From NCBI GenBank assembly GCA_037043015.1, contig CM073321.1, forward strand, positions 40,134,420 through 40,198,419: 64,000 nucleotides of DNA, written 5' to 3'. The number at the start of each line of letters is the position of its first letter. Positions within the stretch are counted from its first letter, which is position 1. Below the pieces are notes generated by a model. The model did no database searches. It was given only the letters and a program-made list of their open reading frames with translations, and was not told the DNA's origin. Positions 34,140-46,418 of the stretch are shown here, piece after piece. The translations under genes and the position numbers were made by a program. This DNA is from Bryum argenteum (taxonomy: Eukaryota; Streptophyta; Bryopsida; Bryales; Bryaceae).

Positions 34140-35765
34140 TCATTTATCCGGCCTTTCCGTCCCGGCCGTATGCGCGTAGTTGAGGCCGGTCTGCTCTCTC
34201 GGTAAGATCTGGACGTGTTTGACCGGTGCTTTCTGAACTTCCGGCTCCGGGCAATCCTTGGCTACGTGTCCCCACTTTCCGCAATTTTGACACGGTAGTG
34301 GTAGCGGAGCACCTCCTCCAACTTCCTTCTTCCATGGGCAATTATTTGCATAATGTTCCCCACTGCCACAGAGGAAGCAGAATCCGACCTGCGTTCGTGG
34401 TCCAGTGTACGTGCTTTGAGTCGCCTGCCCAGCAGCCGTCCTAGGTACTGTGGCCGGCCTCACCTGAGGTTTACCTCTGCCGTACGATTGCTGAATCTGG
34501 AAAACCAGCTCGTCCATCTCGGCTGACTCTTCATCTTGCCATACGTCCTCCTCCGTTACGTACCGGACGTTCTTGACACGTTTTGGGCATTCTGTAGCAA
34601 AATGCCCCTGTCCACCGCACAAGACGCAGAAGACGTTTGCCCTGGAGACCGGAATCATCTTCCTTGGTTTCCGCTCTTCTGCGAGATTAACTCTGATGGC
34701 TTCAAGAGTCTCCTGGATGCCTTTTAACGCCTTCTTTGATTCGTCATCTTGCTTCTTTACCTTTGATGCGAGGCGTGCACTACGATCCCGCTCCAATCTG
34801 AGGTCTTTGCACTTGTGCGGCCGTCTTGACGATTCCGGCCTCCTCTCTGGGGAAGTGGATTCCGGATCTGAGTCGTATTCAGATCCGGCCTCGCTGTCGC
34901 TTTCCGGCTCTGATTCATCCGAACTCCTATGCCGTCTTCCTCTGCGTCGTGCTGCCTCCTTTTCTTTTTCTTTCTTCTTCTCAGCTTTGAGGACGGATGT
35001 TCGCAGATTTGCAGAATTTTCATAATTCTGAGCGGACTCCATGGCTTCGCGTAATGTGGCCGGCCTAGTTTGGCGGATCTGGAATCCCATCTCTTCCGGC
35101 AATCCGGCCACATACCAAGCAATCTGAATCTTTGGGGCGACATTGTCCGTCAACTTCTGGATCAGTGCCTTCACTCGCTGGCCGTACTTCCGGACCGTCT
35201 CATCCGACCTGAGGTAGATCTTGCTGAGTTGCCCCAACGCACGGTCTTCTCCTCCGGCCTCCCTAAAAGTTCGCAAGAACAATGGAATGAGCGTATTCCA
35301 ATTTGCTCTTTCTGCTACCTCCAGATCTTGGTACCACCTTAGTGCTTCTCCCTTCAGCAGTCCTTGAAAAATCCGATGTTTAGAATCCGGAGTCTCTTCG
35401 TTCGCATTCGCTGTGGCCTCAAATTCGCCATACCAATCATCCACGTCCGTCTTCCCAGTTCCTCTGAACTGTTTGTATTTTAGCCGGTTGTGGGGTGCCA
35501 TCTCAACCTCTTCTTGTTCCGGCTCCCTTCTTCCCGCCTGTTCGGGATCCGGAACCAAGAAGGTTACTTCCGGCGTTGATTCTTCTACTCTTGTGTTCAC
35601 CGTCCTCCCGTCCAAGGACACGTACACAATACCTCCTTCCTCTCTTGAACTGGATGCCGCATTCGTACGTAGGACGGCTGCTGGAGTACTCACACCTTCC
35701 GACCTCCTAGCACCAATCCGTACAGACCTCCTTACGTCCTGCACCTCTTGTGCCTTCTGACTCAT
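34140..35765 (-). CDS. gag: D gag with three zinc knuckles
   Basis: 541 codons, apparently whole. N-terminal 90 residues are charged and probably disordered. The gag core spans about 90-250 (FRGTGKTDVDDWYGEFEATA, LLKGEALRWYQDLE, FLRTFREAGGEDRALGQLSK, GLPEEMGFQIRQTRP). A long basic-acidic linker with RS/SE-rich and coiled parts runs 255-370. Three CCHC knuckles follow: CVLCGGQGHFATEC near 385, CFLCGSGEHYANNC near 465 and CQNCGKWGHVAKDC near 495. Three knuckles is more than the usual one or two in plant Ty3 gag. Expected to form the particle and bind RNA. pol follows directly. Confidence 0.88.
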   Translation of the reverse strand: MSQKAQEVQDVRRSVRIGARRSEGVSTPAAVLRTNAASSSREEGGIVYVSLDGRTVNTRVEESTPEVTFLVPDPEQAGRREPEQEEVEMAPHNRLKYKQFRGTGKTDVDDWYGEFEATANANEETPDSKHRIFQGLLKGEALRWYQDLEVAERANWNTLIPLFLRTFREAGGEDRALGQLSKIYLRSDETVRKYGQRVKALIQKLTDNVAPKIQIAWYVAGLPEEMGFQIRQTRPATLREAMESAQNYENSANLRTSVLKAEKKKEKEKEAARRRGRRHRSSDESEPESDSEAGSEYDSDPESTSPERRPESSRRPHKCKDLRLERDRSARLASKVKKQDDESKKALKGIQETLEAIRVNLAEERKPRKMIPVSRANVFCVLCGGQGHFATECPKRVKNVRYVTEEDVWQDEESAEMDELVFQIQQSYGRGKPQVRPATVPRTAAGQATQSTYTGPRTQVGFCFLCGSGEHYANNCPWKKEVGGGAPLPLPCQNCGKWGHVAKDCPEPEVQKAPVKHVQILPREQTGLNYAHTAGTERPDK

Positions 35766-35938
35766 AAAGAAGTAACTAGGTAACTCTCTAGTACTTCATT
35801 CACAACAATAGAAACCGACCTGCACTTGCAGCTTCTGTTTCTAGGCAGAATTATTTCACAAGTAGGCCGGATAAGGAATACGTCCTATCCGAATCCGTCC
35901 TCCCGTACTAACACTACCACTCGGTCAGCTGTTAGAAT

Positions 35939-35955
35939 CCCCGGCAGTGGCGCCA
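35939..35955 (-). promoter_or_regulatory. D primer binding site
   Basis: TGGCGCCACTGCCGGGG on the minus strand, 11 bases after the LTR end. TGGCGCC starts are usual for plant non-chromodomain Ty3 elements (Asp-type tRNA in several of them). tRNA identity not tested. Confidence 0.75.
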
Positions 35956-36972
35956 AAATTTTTACATGTCGGATGCCATGTATTCACTTTATCTTCCCTT
36001 ACACGTTTATTGGTGTAAACCCCGTGTTCAGGTGACTCGTGTATCGTTCCAGGGATTCTGTGAAGTGACCAAGACAAGTAGTGCTAAAACAACCAAACCC
36101 ACAAACATTTCTAGTCCCAACTTATGTTTTAGCCTTGCAGGGCAAGGGTATCCCTTTGCAAGAGGGGATGCACAAAGACTCTTTCCCTTATGTTTATCGT
36201 GGCGGAAAATTCCACACTTAGACTCTACTCAACCACACACACACACTAAGGCACACATTACGTCCTCACAACTAATCCGTCCTATCCGTCCGAACTAGCA
36301 GGTCACGCAGGCCGTCCTGGTTACCCTATCACCCTTACTACAATGATGAGACTCAAGAGCTCCGAATCCGGCTAGAAGACGTCTACACGTATTCTCGGTC
36401 ACGCATCGCGCTTGATCCGTCCTCTCCGAGACTACAGAGGAACCCAAGTTCGTGGCGGTGGAGGTCGGATTGGAATCCGGCCTCACACACTCTACTCCTG
36501 CACCCCTCCTGCACCGTAAGTGTTTACCACAGCAGTTTTTCTCTCCCGCACACCTAGACCAGTTCAAGACACAAGGCACTCAAGAATACGCCCAACCCGG
36601 CTTCAACTCCACGTAAACGATCTAACAAAGAATCCGGATTCCTCACTCCCAACTCACAACACACAAAGTAGATCCGGCTTTCCAAGCACTCAACTGAAAA
36701 GGAGACAGGGAAATGATCACACCGAATATGCGCATAAGAAGGTTCGATTAACACTCAAGCAAGGAATGTTTTGGTGGACAAAACTCCCACCTATAAGTAC
36801 TTCTAAGTCAACGACTTAGATCCCTAACTGGATTGCGGCGCCGGCCTATCAGGCCTACTCCTCAAAAAGCGGCACGCATTCCCCAAAAAGAAAACACTAT
36901 ACTGGCCTAGGACGGATACCAATCCGGCCTCCTAACCCTGGCCGTCCTATGACAGCCGTCCTCTAAGACGTC

Positions 36973-37920
36973 CTACCTCTTCCTTCGCGAACTAACTCCG
37001 TGCTTCGGCCGCTTCAGTGGCGTCGCTGCGATACGTCCTGCCTTCACTCTCTTGCCCGTGTCGGTGATCACGTACTCGTCCTCGCTGGAGTTAGTCTCGT
37101 CCCCGCTCTTCAACTCTTCCTCTTCAGAATGCTCGAGGCCGATGTCGTGAAGCTTCTGCGCCCCGGGGGACTTCTCGTATTCCTCGGCCGTGAGCTTCCT
37201 CTTCGCGGTGCGCGTGTTCTTGGCCGGCGAGTCTACTGGGGCGGGTGCATCCGACTCCGTCTTCACCTTCGCCTTGCCCTTCGTGTCGGTCGGATCGAGG
37301 GCCCGAGATCCGTCCTCCGTTGTATCCGGACGCGGAGTCTTGGCCGGAGTAGAAGTGAAGGCCGGCATCACTACCTCCTTCATCTGCTCCCGGACGGCGT
37401 CGAGCAGCACCTTGACCTCGGCGTTGCTCTTCTCTACTTTCGTGGCGTACGTCTTCGCTGCCAAGAGGAATTTCTTGAATGTCTCCGCCTTGAAAACCTC
37501 CGACTCCAGGATTCCGGCCTCGAACAGGTTCGCCCTCTGCAGCACCTCGGCCGGAACCTCGCAGATTTCCACGAGCTTTACGACCTGCTCGTTTGCCGTG
37601 ATTACGGCCTGCCTTCCGACCAGGAGTTCCTCCTCCCTTCTCCTGACCGTCTCGCGAAGACGTCTATTCTCCAGAATCAGCTTGGTCACTTGCTTCTCCA
37701 TTTGTCGAAACTGCTCCGCGTCCGGCTTGGATTCCCAATTCGCCTTGACCTCCAGCAACGTCTTTACTCCAAATTCTTGGCATAGCTTCGCCAGCAGTCC
37801 TTGGTAGAAGAAGTACTGGCACCTGGCTTCCGTGAAGTGGTGCCATGCTCGCCTCATGGGATCCGGGTGATTGGCGGACGGACTGTTAGGTGGGGGGAGT
37901 CGGGGGTCGTTCGGATTCAT
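36973..37920 (-). CDS. LTR-borne coiled-coil open frame, 315 codons
   Basis: Sense frame in the D 5' LTR, left of E1. After a proline-rich start it has an aromatic segment (WHHFTEARCQYFFYQG), a leucine/charge heptad stretch at about 70-120 (EKQVTKLILENRRLRETVRR) that should form a coiled coil, a second helical segment (KTYATKVEKSNAEVKVLLDA), then an acidic, serine-rich tail and a basic end (KRPKHGVSSRRKR) that may be a nuclear signal. No enzyme motif and no family recognised. It begins close to the E1 junction, on the opposite side from the other LTR frame; the two are not rebuilt here. Confidence 0.6.
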   Translation of the reverse strand: MNPNDPRLPPPNSPSANHPDPMRRAWHHFTEARCQYFFYQGLLAKLCQEFGVKTLLEVKANWESKPDAEQFRQMEKQVTKLILENRRLRETVRRREEELLVGRQAVITANEQVVKLVEICEVPAEVLQRANLFEAGILESEVFKAETFKKFLLAAKTYATKVEKSNAEVKVLLDAVREQMKEVVMPAFTSTPAKTPRPDTTEDGSRALDPTDTKGKAKVKTESDAPAPVDSPAKNTRTAKRKLTAEEYEKSPGAQKLHDIGLEHSEEEELKSGDETNSSEDEYVITDTGKRVKAGRIAATPLKRPKHGVSSRRKR

Positions 37921-38342
37921 GGGGTTCTGTCAAACCTCACTTTTTCGTTTTTGCCCCACGTAAGTCCGGATAGCGGTTAGTCATAGCTAATTAGGAGAAA
38001 TAAACGCCCATATCCTGGCCTACCCGGGTAATGACCGGGTAAGGTTAGCTCGGCCAGGAACCTGCCCACCCAGGAGCATCCTTAGGCTTAGTGGACAGGG
38101 TAGGGTAGCACTACCTTTTTGAATTTTCTTTTGCTTTGTATCTCCTGTTCTCGAGCCAGGATCCTGCCTAGTCGTATCCAGTCGGCCCGCTGCGGACCCG
38201 GATAACGCGTAGCGGCTCTTCGCGGGTTGACTCCTACCCGGGAAAGGGCTGCCTCAACCGGGTATACCTCAACCGGGGAAGGCAGCGGCCAGGTCGGTAG
38301 CCACGAACGGGTCGGGCGGGGACAACCCTGGCGGCGGCGTAC

Positions 38343-38728
38343 ATGAAGAAGGCCGCAAAGAGGATGGAGGGAGCCCTCCAGGAGATGAGGACCCTCATTG
38401 GGGAAATGGCTAAGGCTTTTCCCGGAGAAGCACCCCCACCGGAGGCAGTTGAAAACCCTCCTACCCGGGGGGCATCCGAGTCTGTGGAGGCTGTCCGAGC
38501 AGAGGAAGAGGGGTCTGCCGACCCCGCAGCTATGGAGGAGCCCGTTCCTCCGCCCGTCCGCAGCCCGGAGAAGGTTCCGGCCGGGGCAAGCGCACTGCCA
38601 CTCCTCCCCGAGGATAATCCCATCCAGGGCGACCCCGAAGTGATCGAGGATGTCAGGGCCGAGGAGGAGGAGCCCACCGCACCCGCGGTAATGGAGGAAC
38701 CGGTTCCGCCCACGAGCCTGAGCCCGGA
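38343..38728 (+). other. E1 open frame left of A2
   Basis: About 128 codons, starting MKKAAKRMEGALQEMRTLIG, then acidic and proline-rich with repeated EEPVPP-type segments. It is cut by A2 at 38729. Unknown function; low complexity lowers trust in it as a real gene. Confidence 0.4.
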
Positions 38729-40218
38729 TGTCGCGACCCTAATTACTCCAACTCATTTTTTTTCTTCATAGTGAGCCTTACTTGGTAGCGGAATCCCGGC
38801 TCACTTAGTTGGTAGCAACCGGCCACGACTTTGCTAACACTGCACATGCCAAGCACACACAATGTTAGCACCATTTCTAGTCAAGGTGTCCAACCCACCT
38901 TGACTCCCCCAACTCATTACCCGGAACCCGTAAATCGGAACTCCCACAAAACACATGGGCATGCCACTTGGTGGCACGGGGCGGCCTTCCACACATGTCC
39001 AAGCTCCCAAGGGTGCTACTAATCACCCCCGGAGCTAACCGCCCTTATCCATTGTCCAACTTCCCACTAGTCCCCTTCCACTCTTGTTTCTCACCCCATT
39101 CGGGACTTTGCCGGAAATCCTCCCGGAATCCGGCACTAGTTTTCCCGGGGACTAGTTTGGAGCGGGACTCTTTCCAACCCAATGTTGCGGGATGCTCAAG
39201 AGCATCCCACAATGCCCAAGATGTAGGAGTGAGGCTTCCTTTCTATGCTTCACCTTCTTGAGCCATTCCCGGTCACTCCCGGGAACCGGCACTACTTATC
39301 ACGGGGACTAACTTGGAGAGGGACACTTCCCTACCCCATGTTTAGAGAGGCTCCAAAGCACTCTCTACTTTCCACAAGGTGCGGGAGTGAGGCCCCATCC
39401 CAAGCCTCACCCCTTGGAGCCACCCCGGCTCCTCAAGGTACCATGTCCAAGTGAGGAGGGAGACCACCCCTCCTCATAGTACTCTCTGGAGTCTTCGGTA
39501 GGCCCCCCCCTCTTGTGTTCAGGGGCCTTCCGTGACACACTTTTGTTTTGGAAGACCACCCGTTTTTGCCTTAGCCTCAAAAACGGGCCGTATCTTCTTC
39601 TCGGGCTAACTTGTAGCTCAGTTATCCAAATGGGACGTGCAAGCCCATTTTCGACATCTACTCTTTGAGTAGATGTCGATAGACTCCTCACTTGTCCCAA
39701 TCGGAGCTTCTATACGGGAGCTATGCTCCTCTGAACATTCGGGAGTCCCGGGAGGCAGCAGTCCCGGAGTCCCGAAGTCCCGATGCTTTGGAGAGCCATA
39801 TCTCCCAAAGCATTGTTTTGCTCTTCACGAGCCTTAGCATTTTGGAAAGCTCTTATCCAGAGCTTTCCAAAGACATGCAACATGCCGCCATCCATGAGGG
39901 AGGACATTTTGAGTCCCGAAAGGCAACACTCCCGAGTCCCGGAGTGTCCCGAACGCGCTCCAACTTTGGAGAGTCATATCTCATGACTCACAACTCCAAA
40001 TCGCGCGTTCTTTGGACCCATGGATGCGTGCTCAAACAAGGTTTCCATGCATGTAAAACACGCCACCAAGTTCGTCCCGAGCACGACGCCATTGCGTGCT
40101 GTTTGCTCGGGACTCTCCTTGGTCACCTCACCTTGTCTCTTGCCAAGCCGGGACGTCACTCCCGGAGTCCTCTCGGCTCACCACGGTGTTCGGGCATCCT
40201 TTGGAAAGGGATGTGACA
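38729..40218 (-). repeat. A2 3' LTR
   Basis: 1490 bp, TGTCGCGACCC...GGGATGTGACA on the plus strand. It contains stem-loop GACATCTACTC / GAGTAGATGTC (39652-39678). Confidence 0.93.
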
Positions 40219-41083
40219 CTCACCCCCACCAAACAGCGTCGATGCCCTCATCGACAATCTCTCTTGTCGGCAGTACCAAGTTCTTGAGGTAGCCGCCTCC
40301 TTGGCACTTGCACTGCGTTCCAGGGTAGCTAGCCCCGCAATGCTCCAAGCCTCCTTTTACTTGGAAAATGGCTAAGTCTCAAAGGTGGCACCTGATAGGT
40401 CTAAAGTCCTTTTAACCCAAGGACTTTCCTTGGAAGGACCCACATAAACTAGACCTATCCACTTTGAGACTCACTTGCAATGCCCCCAATGGCCCCAAGT
40501 TAGGCTCAACTAGCCCATCATACTCACATGACTTAGGATTGAATTCAAGGCTAACCAACACTTTCTTGGTTGCAACACCAAGCCCTCTTTTCAAACACTT
40601 AGGCTCTCAAGTGGTGAACTTTGCTCGCCTAGGGGTAATGCTAAGTCCCGCCCGACCTAGCCTTTGCTTCACTCTACCGAGACATGGGTGATCAAGCCAT
40701 GCGTTGACGATGGTCAACCCGCAAAGGGCACTTTTATGAGCCCGTGCCACTACCTTGCTCCCGCCCGAGCAAGTCCTAAGCTTAAGAGTCGTGGGGGTTC
40801 ACCCACTCACAACTCCCAAGCCAAGGTCCCTGTTTTGCAGCATTCCAAGTATTGGCTTCGCGTATCCTTCAACCTCTTCTAACCAACCTAGCAATCCAAA
40901 ATGAGATTAGGACTCATCTCACTTCCAACATGCAATCAAGGAACTTGCCAGCAACTTAATTGTCAACCAAGTATTACAACATGTGCCATTTGCACCATTT
41001 GCACCAAGTGCTAGACAAAACTTAGGCCAAGTATACACAAGTGTGGTGATTCACCCCACTTCAAAGGTTGATGTCCTCATCAA
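40219..41083 (-). other. A2 3' noncoding region
   Basis: No gene. The purine tract lies beside the LTR (plus-strand CTCACCCCCACC, 40219-40230), with stem-loop GTCGATG/CATCGAC at 40238-40255 and a second stem-loop TTGATG/CATCAA at 41068-41083 just after pol with its own purine run. Confidence 0.7.
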
Positions 41084-44000
41084 TGCTTTTCGGTGTCTTG
41101 GATCTCCGTTGGCTTTCATACCTTTCCACCATCTCCTTTACATTGGCCATGTACTTGGCCTCAACTCATGTTGCTTCCTTCTCATGGTACCCCGCCTCTT
41201 CACCAAGTATTATTTGCCCTTTTTCTTGGTGATCCGGCAGATTCATAATGCCTTTTACTCCAAACTCCAAGTGATCACCAAGTAGTTCGGGTGGAGGCCG
41301 CAACACTTGTTTGCGTTCGGCCTCACCTTATCTTTGTGATATGGCTTGAGTAATGACACATGGAAGGTGGGATGAATCATGGTCTCCGGTGGTAAGTCCA
41401 ACTTATACACATCCTCAAACAACCGTGTTGCAATGACAAATGGACTCACATACTTTGCCATGGATATGGGAGTCAAGCCATCCGGTAAGGTGAGATTTTT
41501 CACCTTCTTCTACACCTTTTAGCCCTCCTCATACTCCTCATGGCGCCGCCCTTTGTTAACTTGTTTCACATATCTCTTTGGGCCTTGTCTAGGTTTTTCA
41601 TGGTCCTTTTCAATAAGTTGCTATCTCATGGCTACCAAGTCTTTTGCACCTTAGCTTTGTTCCATCTCCGATTGCAATCCATTCAAAAGCTAGGTTGTTA
41701 GGCATAAGTGGCTTCACACATAAGCCACCTTGGGCGGCGATTGACTCATAGCACCATGCCTCAATGCATTATGGCTACCAACCGCCAAACCCAAGTAATC
41801 ACTTCGATCACTTTGGTCTTCGGCAACCCATGGTGCCGGCACCAAACACTGAAAAAGGAGCACCACCTTGTCAAAAGCGGTCACCATCTCTTTTGTTGGC
41901 TCCATCCTTGCCAACTACCAAAACCTATCCACCACCACAAAGATGGCGTCACTTCCTCGTGACTCCGGAAGGCTTGTAATAAAATCCATGGAGACACACT
42001 CCCATGGACCATCCCGGATAGGCAAAGGCCGTAACAAACCCACGTGGTTTTGATATGGCGCCCGGTTGGCTTGATATTCAAGTGATACAAGTCTTCACAT
42101 AATGGGCAATGTGTTCCTTCATTTCGGGCCAATAGAACTTCTTTGAAACCAAACATATGGTGGAATTCTCCCCCCTATGCCCGGCCAAGCGGTTGTCATG
42201 CTCCTCCTTGAGCACACTCAACCTCCACATGCCCTTTGGAACACACACCCTATTTTGCTTTAACTTGATCATAGATTGATGAAGCCCGATACCTTTGGGC
42301 TTCATGCCACACCTAAGTTCACTTAAGAACTTTTGAGCCTCGGGGTCTTTTAAATACGCCTTTCTTATCCGTTTTGCCAAATCACCTTCTCCCGCATACA
42401 TCACTCTCAAGACTTGCGTGGTATTTGACTTATGTTCACCTTCCAACCTAGTGCATCCGGCGCCCGTTCACTCGGCCCGGCTTGTGAATCAACTCCACAT
42501 TTATAAGCACTAAGGTAACATGCCACCTCAATTGCTTGGGTGTAACTTAGGCTTATGTTTCAAAGTACTTCAATGAAACATTATTGGTGAATACCTTGAT
42601 CTCATAGAGACCAAGGTAATGTTGCCATGTCTTCAATCAATGCACCATGGCAACCATCTCCTTTTCATGCGTTGGCCAATTGATTTGAGTGCCTTCAAAT
42701 TTCTTGCTCTCAAATGCAATTGGCCTTCCTTCTTGCATGAGTACTCCCCCGATGGCAAAGTCTCTTGCATCGGTGTGCACCTCAAAAGGCTTATCAAACT
42801 CCGGGAACTTCAATACCGGCGGGGAGGAGAGCTTCTCCTTGAGTTTTTTTTTTCTTTTTCAAATGCTTGCACACATGAATTGGTCCCATCCAAGGCCAAG
42901 TTTTTCTTAAGCAAACCGGACATGGGCTTAACAATCTTGGAGAAGTTCTTTATGAACCTCCCATAATAATAGGCCAACCCAAGCAATGACTTCACTTCCC
43001 TTTGTGAAGTGGGTTGGCTCCCCTTCTTGATGGCTTCCACCTTCTTGTCCTCCGGTTTGACACTTTGCCCCGTTATGATTTGTCCCAAGATCTCCATCTC
43101 TAGCAAGCCAAACTCACTCTTCTCCCCATTTGCATGTAACTTATTGTCCCTAAGTTTTTTGAGCACAATTGCAAGGTGCTATGCATGCACTTCCGCCGTT
43201 TTGGAGATCACCAATATGTCATGAATGTAACGATGACAAGCCCATCCATCTCTTAATGGAATATCGTATTCATGAGGGTTGTGAACATTGATGGGACGTT
43301 GCACAACCCAAAAGGCATCATCAAAGCCTTCACCACCTCCCAAATACACTTGGGAGGTGTGGAGTTAGAAGTGGACTTATTCCCTTCAACTCCCAAATCG
43401 GTCCTTAGCATCATCTAGAACCGGTTTTCCTCTAACTCCTCCAAGTTCACCAAGTTGCTTCTACTCCCTAACATGTTGGGAGCCTTGGTGAACTCAAACT
43501 CAATCTCCTTGCCTTCGGGGTTGGCAACCACTCTCAATGGCCACCTCATTATCTTTACCCCATAGATATAAAAGGAAGTCTTACATAAGATGAGACCAAT
43601 CCCATCCATTTCACAAACCTTGAAGTTTTCCACAAAGGTGAAGTTTTGGCACTTCACTTCTACTTCCGTTGCTACAAGGAACGTTTGGTGAGGCTTGCCT
43701 CTTTGCAAACCTCATTTAGATGAGCTTGCTTACTCAAATGCAAGCCCATCCTCTTCGATGCTTCAGGACTTATGAAGGAGTCGGTTGCCCTTTTGGTTAG
43801 GAGCAATGCATTGCCATGTGGCCCTCTTCACCACAATTCAAACAAGTAATGTAACTTGTCTCTTTCTATTATGGACTTGTCCCCACTTTGGGCTTGTCCT
43901 TGGCAAACTTGTCCTTCCCATCCTTGGAAGGCCTACTCTCACCACCCTAAAGCTTTTGCCAACCATTTTTCTTATGTTGACTCTTGGATAGTAATTTGCC

Positions 44001-44850
44001 TTGCTTTCCGGTTGAGGCCTCCTCTTTAGAGGCCTTTTGGTGACCTTCATCATCACCAATCCCTTTTGCCAACTTGAGCAATTTGGCACAAGTCTCCGGC
44101 AATCTCGGCATCTTGAATAATGCCCGCTCCACCCAACCTTAGAGTCCATTGAAGAAAATGACCTATTTGGCCAATTCATCTAACTTGGGAGCACATTCAA
44201 ATGTGCATTGAAATCCTTCACATAGGCATGAAGAGTGCCCGTTTGCTTCAATTGCACAAGGGCCATGCCATCCCGAATCTCTTGGTACTCCGGGGTGAAG
44301 CGATCACTTAGGATCCCCTTGAAACCGGTCCAAGTCAAGTTGCTCACACCCGCGTTCTCATCCCGGTAACAAGTCCACCACAAAAGAGCATGCTCTTTCA
44401 AGAAGGTCACGGTAATGTTGATCTTGTCCTCTTCACGAGCTCTTTGGGCCTCAAAGTTGAGCTCAAGTTCCACAATGAAGTCCTTGACCTTGTTTACCTT
44501 GCCCAATCCCGTGAAGGAAGAGGGCAAGTTGGTCTTGCACAACTTGCGGGAAGAAGGGCATGATGCCCTTCCCTTGAGCTCCTTAATCTCTTCTTCCAAG
44601 ACTTGAAGAGTTTTGACAAGCTCATTGAACCATTCATCTCGTGCCTTCCGCTTGTGGCCGTGTTTCCGGGAACGGGACTTAGAGGATTTTCTTCCTCCTC
44701 ATGGTGAGTAACCTCCTCACCACTAGCAACTTCTCTTGGTTCCCCTTGCTCCTCTTTTATTTCCATCCGCACATTCGATGGACCTAAAGAAGACTCCTCA
44801 TGAGGGCCAACCCCCGGCCTCAAAGGCTTGACTACGTGTCTTCGGGCCAC
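41084..44850 (-). pseudogene. A2 gag-pol remnants with chromodomain end
   Basis: Minus strand, right to left: gag (44850 to about 44180), gag C-terminus and CCHC-like region (to about 43800), protease side (43415-43708), RT connection/RNase H start (42810-43166), linker and integrase zinc region (42078-42446), integrase tail (41255-41503) and a decayed chromodomain (about 41100-41250). Every domain is broken, with well over ten breaks. gag is nearly identical to the first A1 unit. Confidence 0.8.
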
Positions 44851-44911
44851 ATCGCGAGCTTCCGGCCTCTGGTGCCATCCTACTCTTGATTGGATCCCGT
44901 TGCGTAGCCTA

Positions 44912-44922
44912 CTCTGATACCA
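44912..44922 (-). promoter_or_regulatory. A2 primer binding site
   Basis: TGGTATCAGAG on the minus strand, two bases from the 5' LTR. Confidence 0.85.
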
Positions 44923-44924
44923 AG

Positions 44925-46418
44925 TGTCGCGACCCTAATTACTCCAACTCATTTTTTTTCTTCATAGTGAGCCTTACTTGGTAGCGGAATCCCGGCTCAC
45001 TTAGTTGGTAGCAACCGGCCACGACTTTGCTAACACTGCACATGCCAAGCACACACAATGTTAGCACCATTTCTAGTCAAGGTGTCCAACCCACCTTGAC
45101 TCCCCCAACTCATTACCCGGAACCCGTAAATCGGAACTCCCACAAAACACATGGGCATGCCACTTGGTGGCACGGGGCGGCCTTCCACACATGTCCAAGC
45201 TCCCAAGGGTGCTACTAATCACCCCCGGAGCTAACCGCCCTTATCCATTGTCCAACTTCCCACTAGTCCCCTTCCACTCTTGTTTCTCACCCCATTCGGG
45301 ACTTTGCCGGAAATCCTCCCGAATCCGGCACTAGTTTTCCGGGGACTAGTTTGGAGCGGGACTCTTTCCAACCCAATGTTGCGGGATGCTCAAGAGCATC
45401 CCACAATGCCCAAGATGTAGGAGTGAGGCTTCCTTTCTATGCTTCACCTTCTTGAGCCATTCCCGGTCACTCCCGGGAACCGGGCACTACTTATCACGGG
45501 GACTAACTTGGAGAGGGACACTTCCCTACCCCATGTTTAGAGAGGCTCCAAAGCACTCTCTACTTTCCACAAGGTGCGGGAGTGAGGCCCCATCCCAAGC
45601 CTCACCCCTTGGAGCCACCCCGGCTCCTCAAGGTACCATGTCCAAGTGAGGAGGGAGACCACCCCTCCTCATAGTACTCTCTGGAGTCTTCGGTAGGCCC
45701 CCCCCCCCTCTTGTGTTCAGGGGCCTTCCGTGACACACTTTTGTTTTGGAAGACCACCCGTTTTTGCCTTAGCCTCAAAAACGGGCCGTATCTTCTTCTC
45801 GGGCTAACTTGTAGCTCAGTTATCCAAATGGGACGTGCAAGCCCATTTTCGACATCTACTCTTTGAGTAGATGTCGATAGACTCCTCACTTGTCCCAATC
45901 GGAGCTTCTATACGGGAGCTATGCTCCTCTGAACATTCGGGAGTCCCGGGAGGCAGCAGTCCCGGAGTCCCGAAGTCCCGATGCTTTGGAGAGCCATATC
46001 TCCCAAAGCATTGTTTTGCTCTTCACGAGCCTTAGCATTTTGGAAAGCTCTTGTCCAGAGCTTTCCAAAGACATGCAACATGCCGCCATCCATGAGGGAG
46101 GACATTTTGAGTCCCGAAAGGCAACACTCCCGAGTCCCGGAGTGTCCCGGAACGCGCTCCAACTTTGGAGAGTCATATCTCATGACTCACAACTCCAAAT
46201 CGCGCGTTCTTTGGACCCATGGATGCGTGCTCAAACAAGGTTTCCATGCATGTAAAACACGCCACCAAGTTCGTCCCGAGCACGACGCCATTGCGTGCTG
46301 TTTGCTCGGGACTCTCCTTGGTCACCTCACCTTGTCTCTTGCCAAGCCCGGGACGTCACTCCCGGGGTCCTCTCGGCTCACCACGGTGTTCGGGCATCCT
46401 TTGGAAAGGGATGTGACA
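44925..46418 (-). repeat. A2 5' LTR
   Basis: 1494 bp, near-identical to 38729-40218. Stem-loop at 45850-45876. Confidence 0.93.

Larger units (their letters stand above)
38729..46418 (-). mobile_element. A2: chromovirus, intact ends but broken coding
   Basis: 7690 bp with two near-identical LTRs (38729-40218, 44925-46418) and a perfect CCGGA duplication (38724-38728, 46419-46423). It lies in E1. LTRs differ at only about ten places, mostly run lengths, so the insertion is very recent, yet the coding part has well over ten breaks. It shares its broken pattern with A1, so it was probably moved by proteins made elsewhere. Confidence 0.93.

Noticed and set aside
37000-37785. 261-codon plus frame opposite the coiled-coil LTR frame
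   Set aside because: It is the antisense shadow of 36973-37920; arginine/leucine-rich, as expected from the reverse of an acidic coiled coil.
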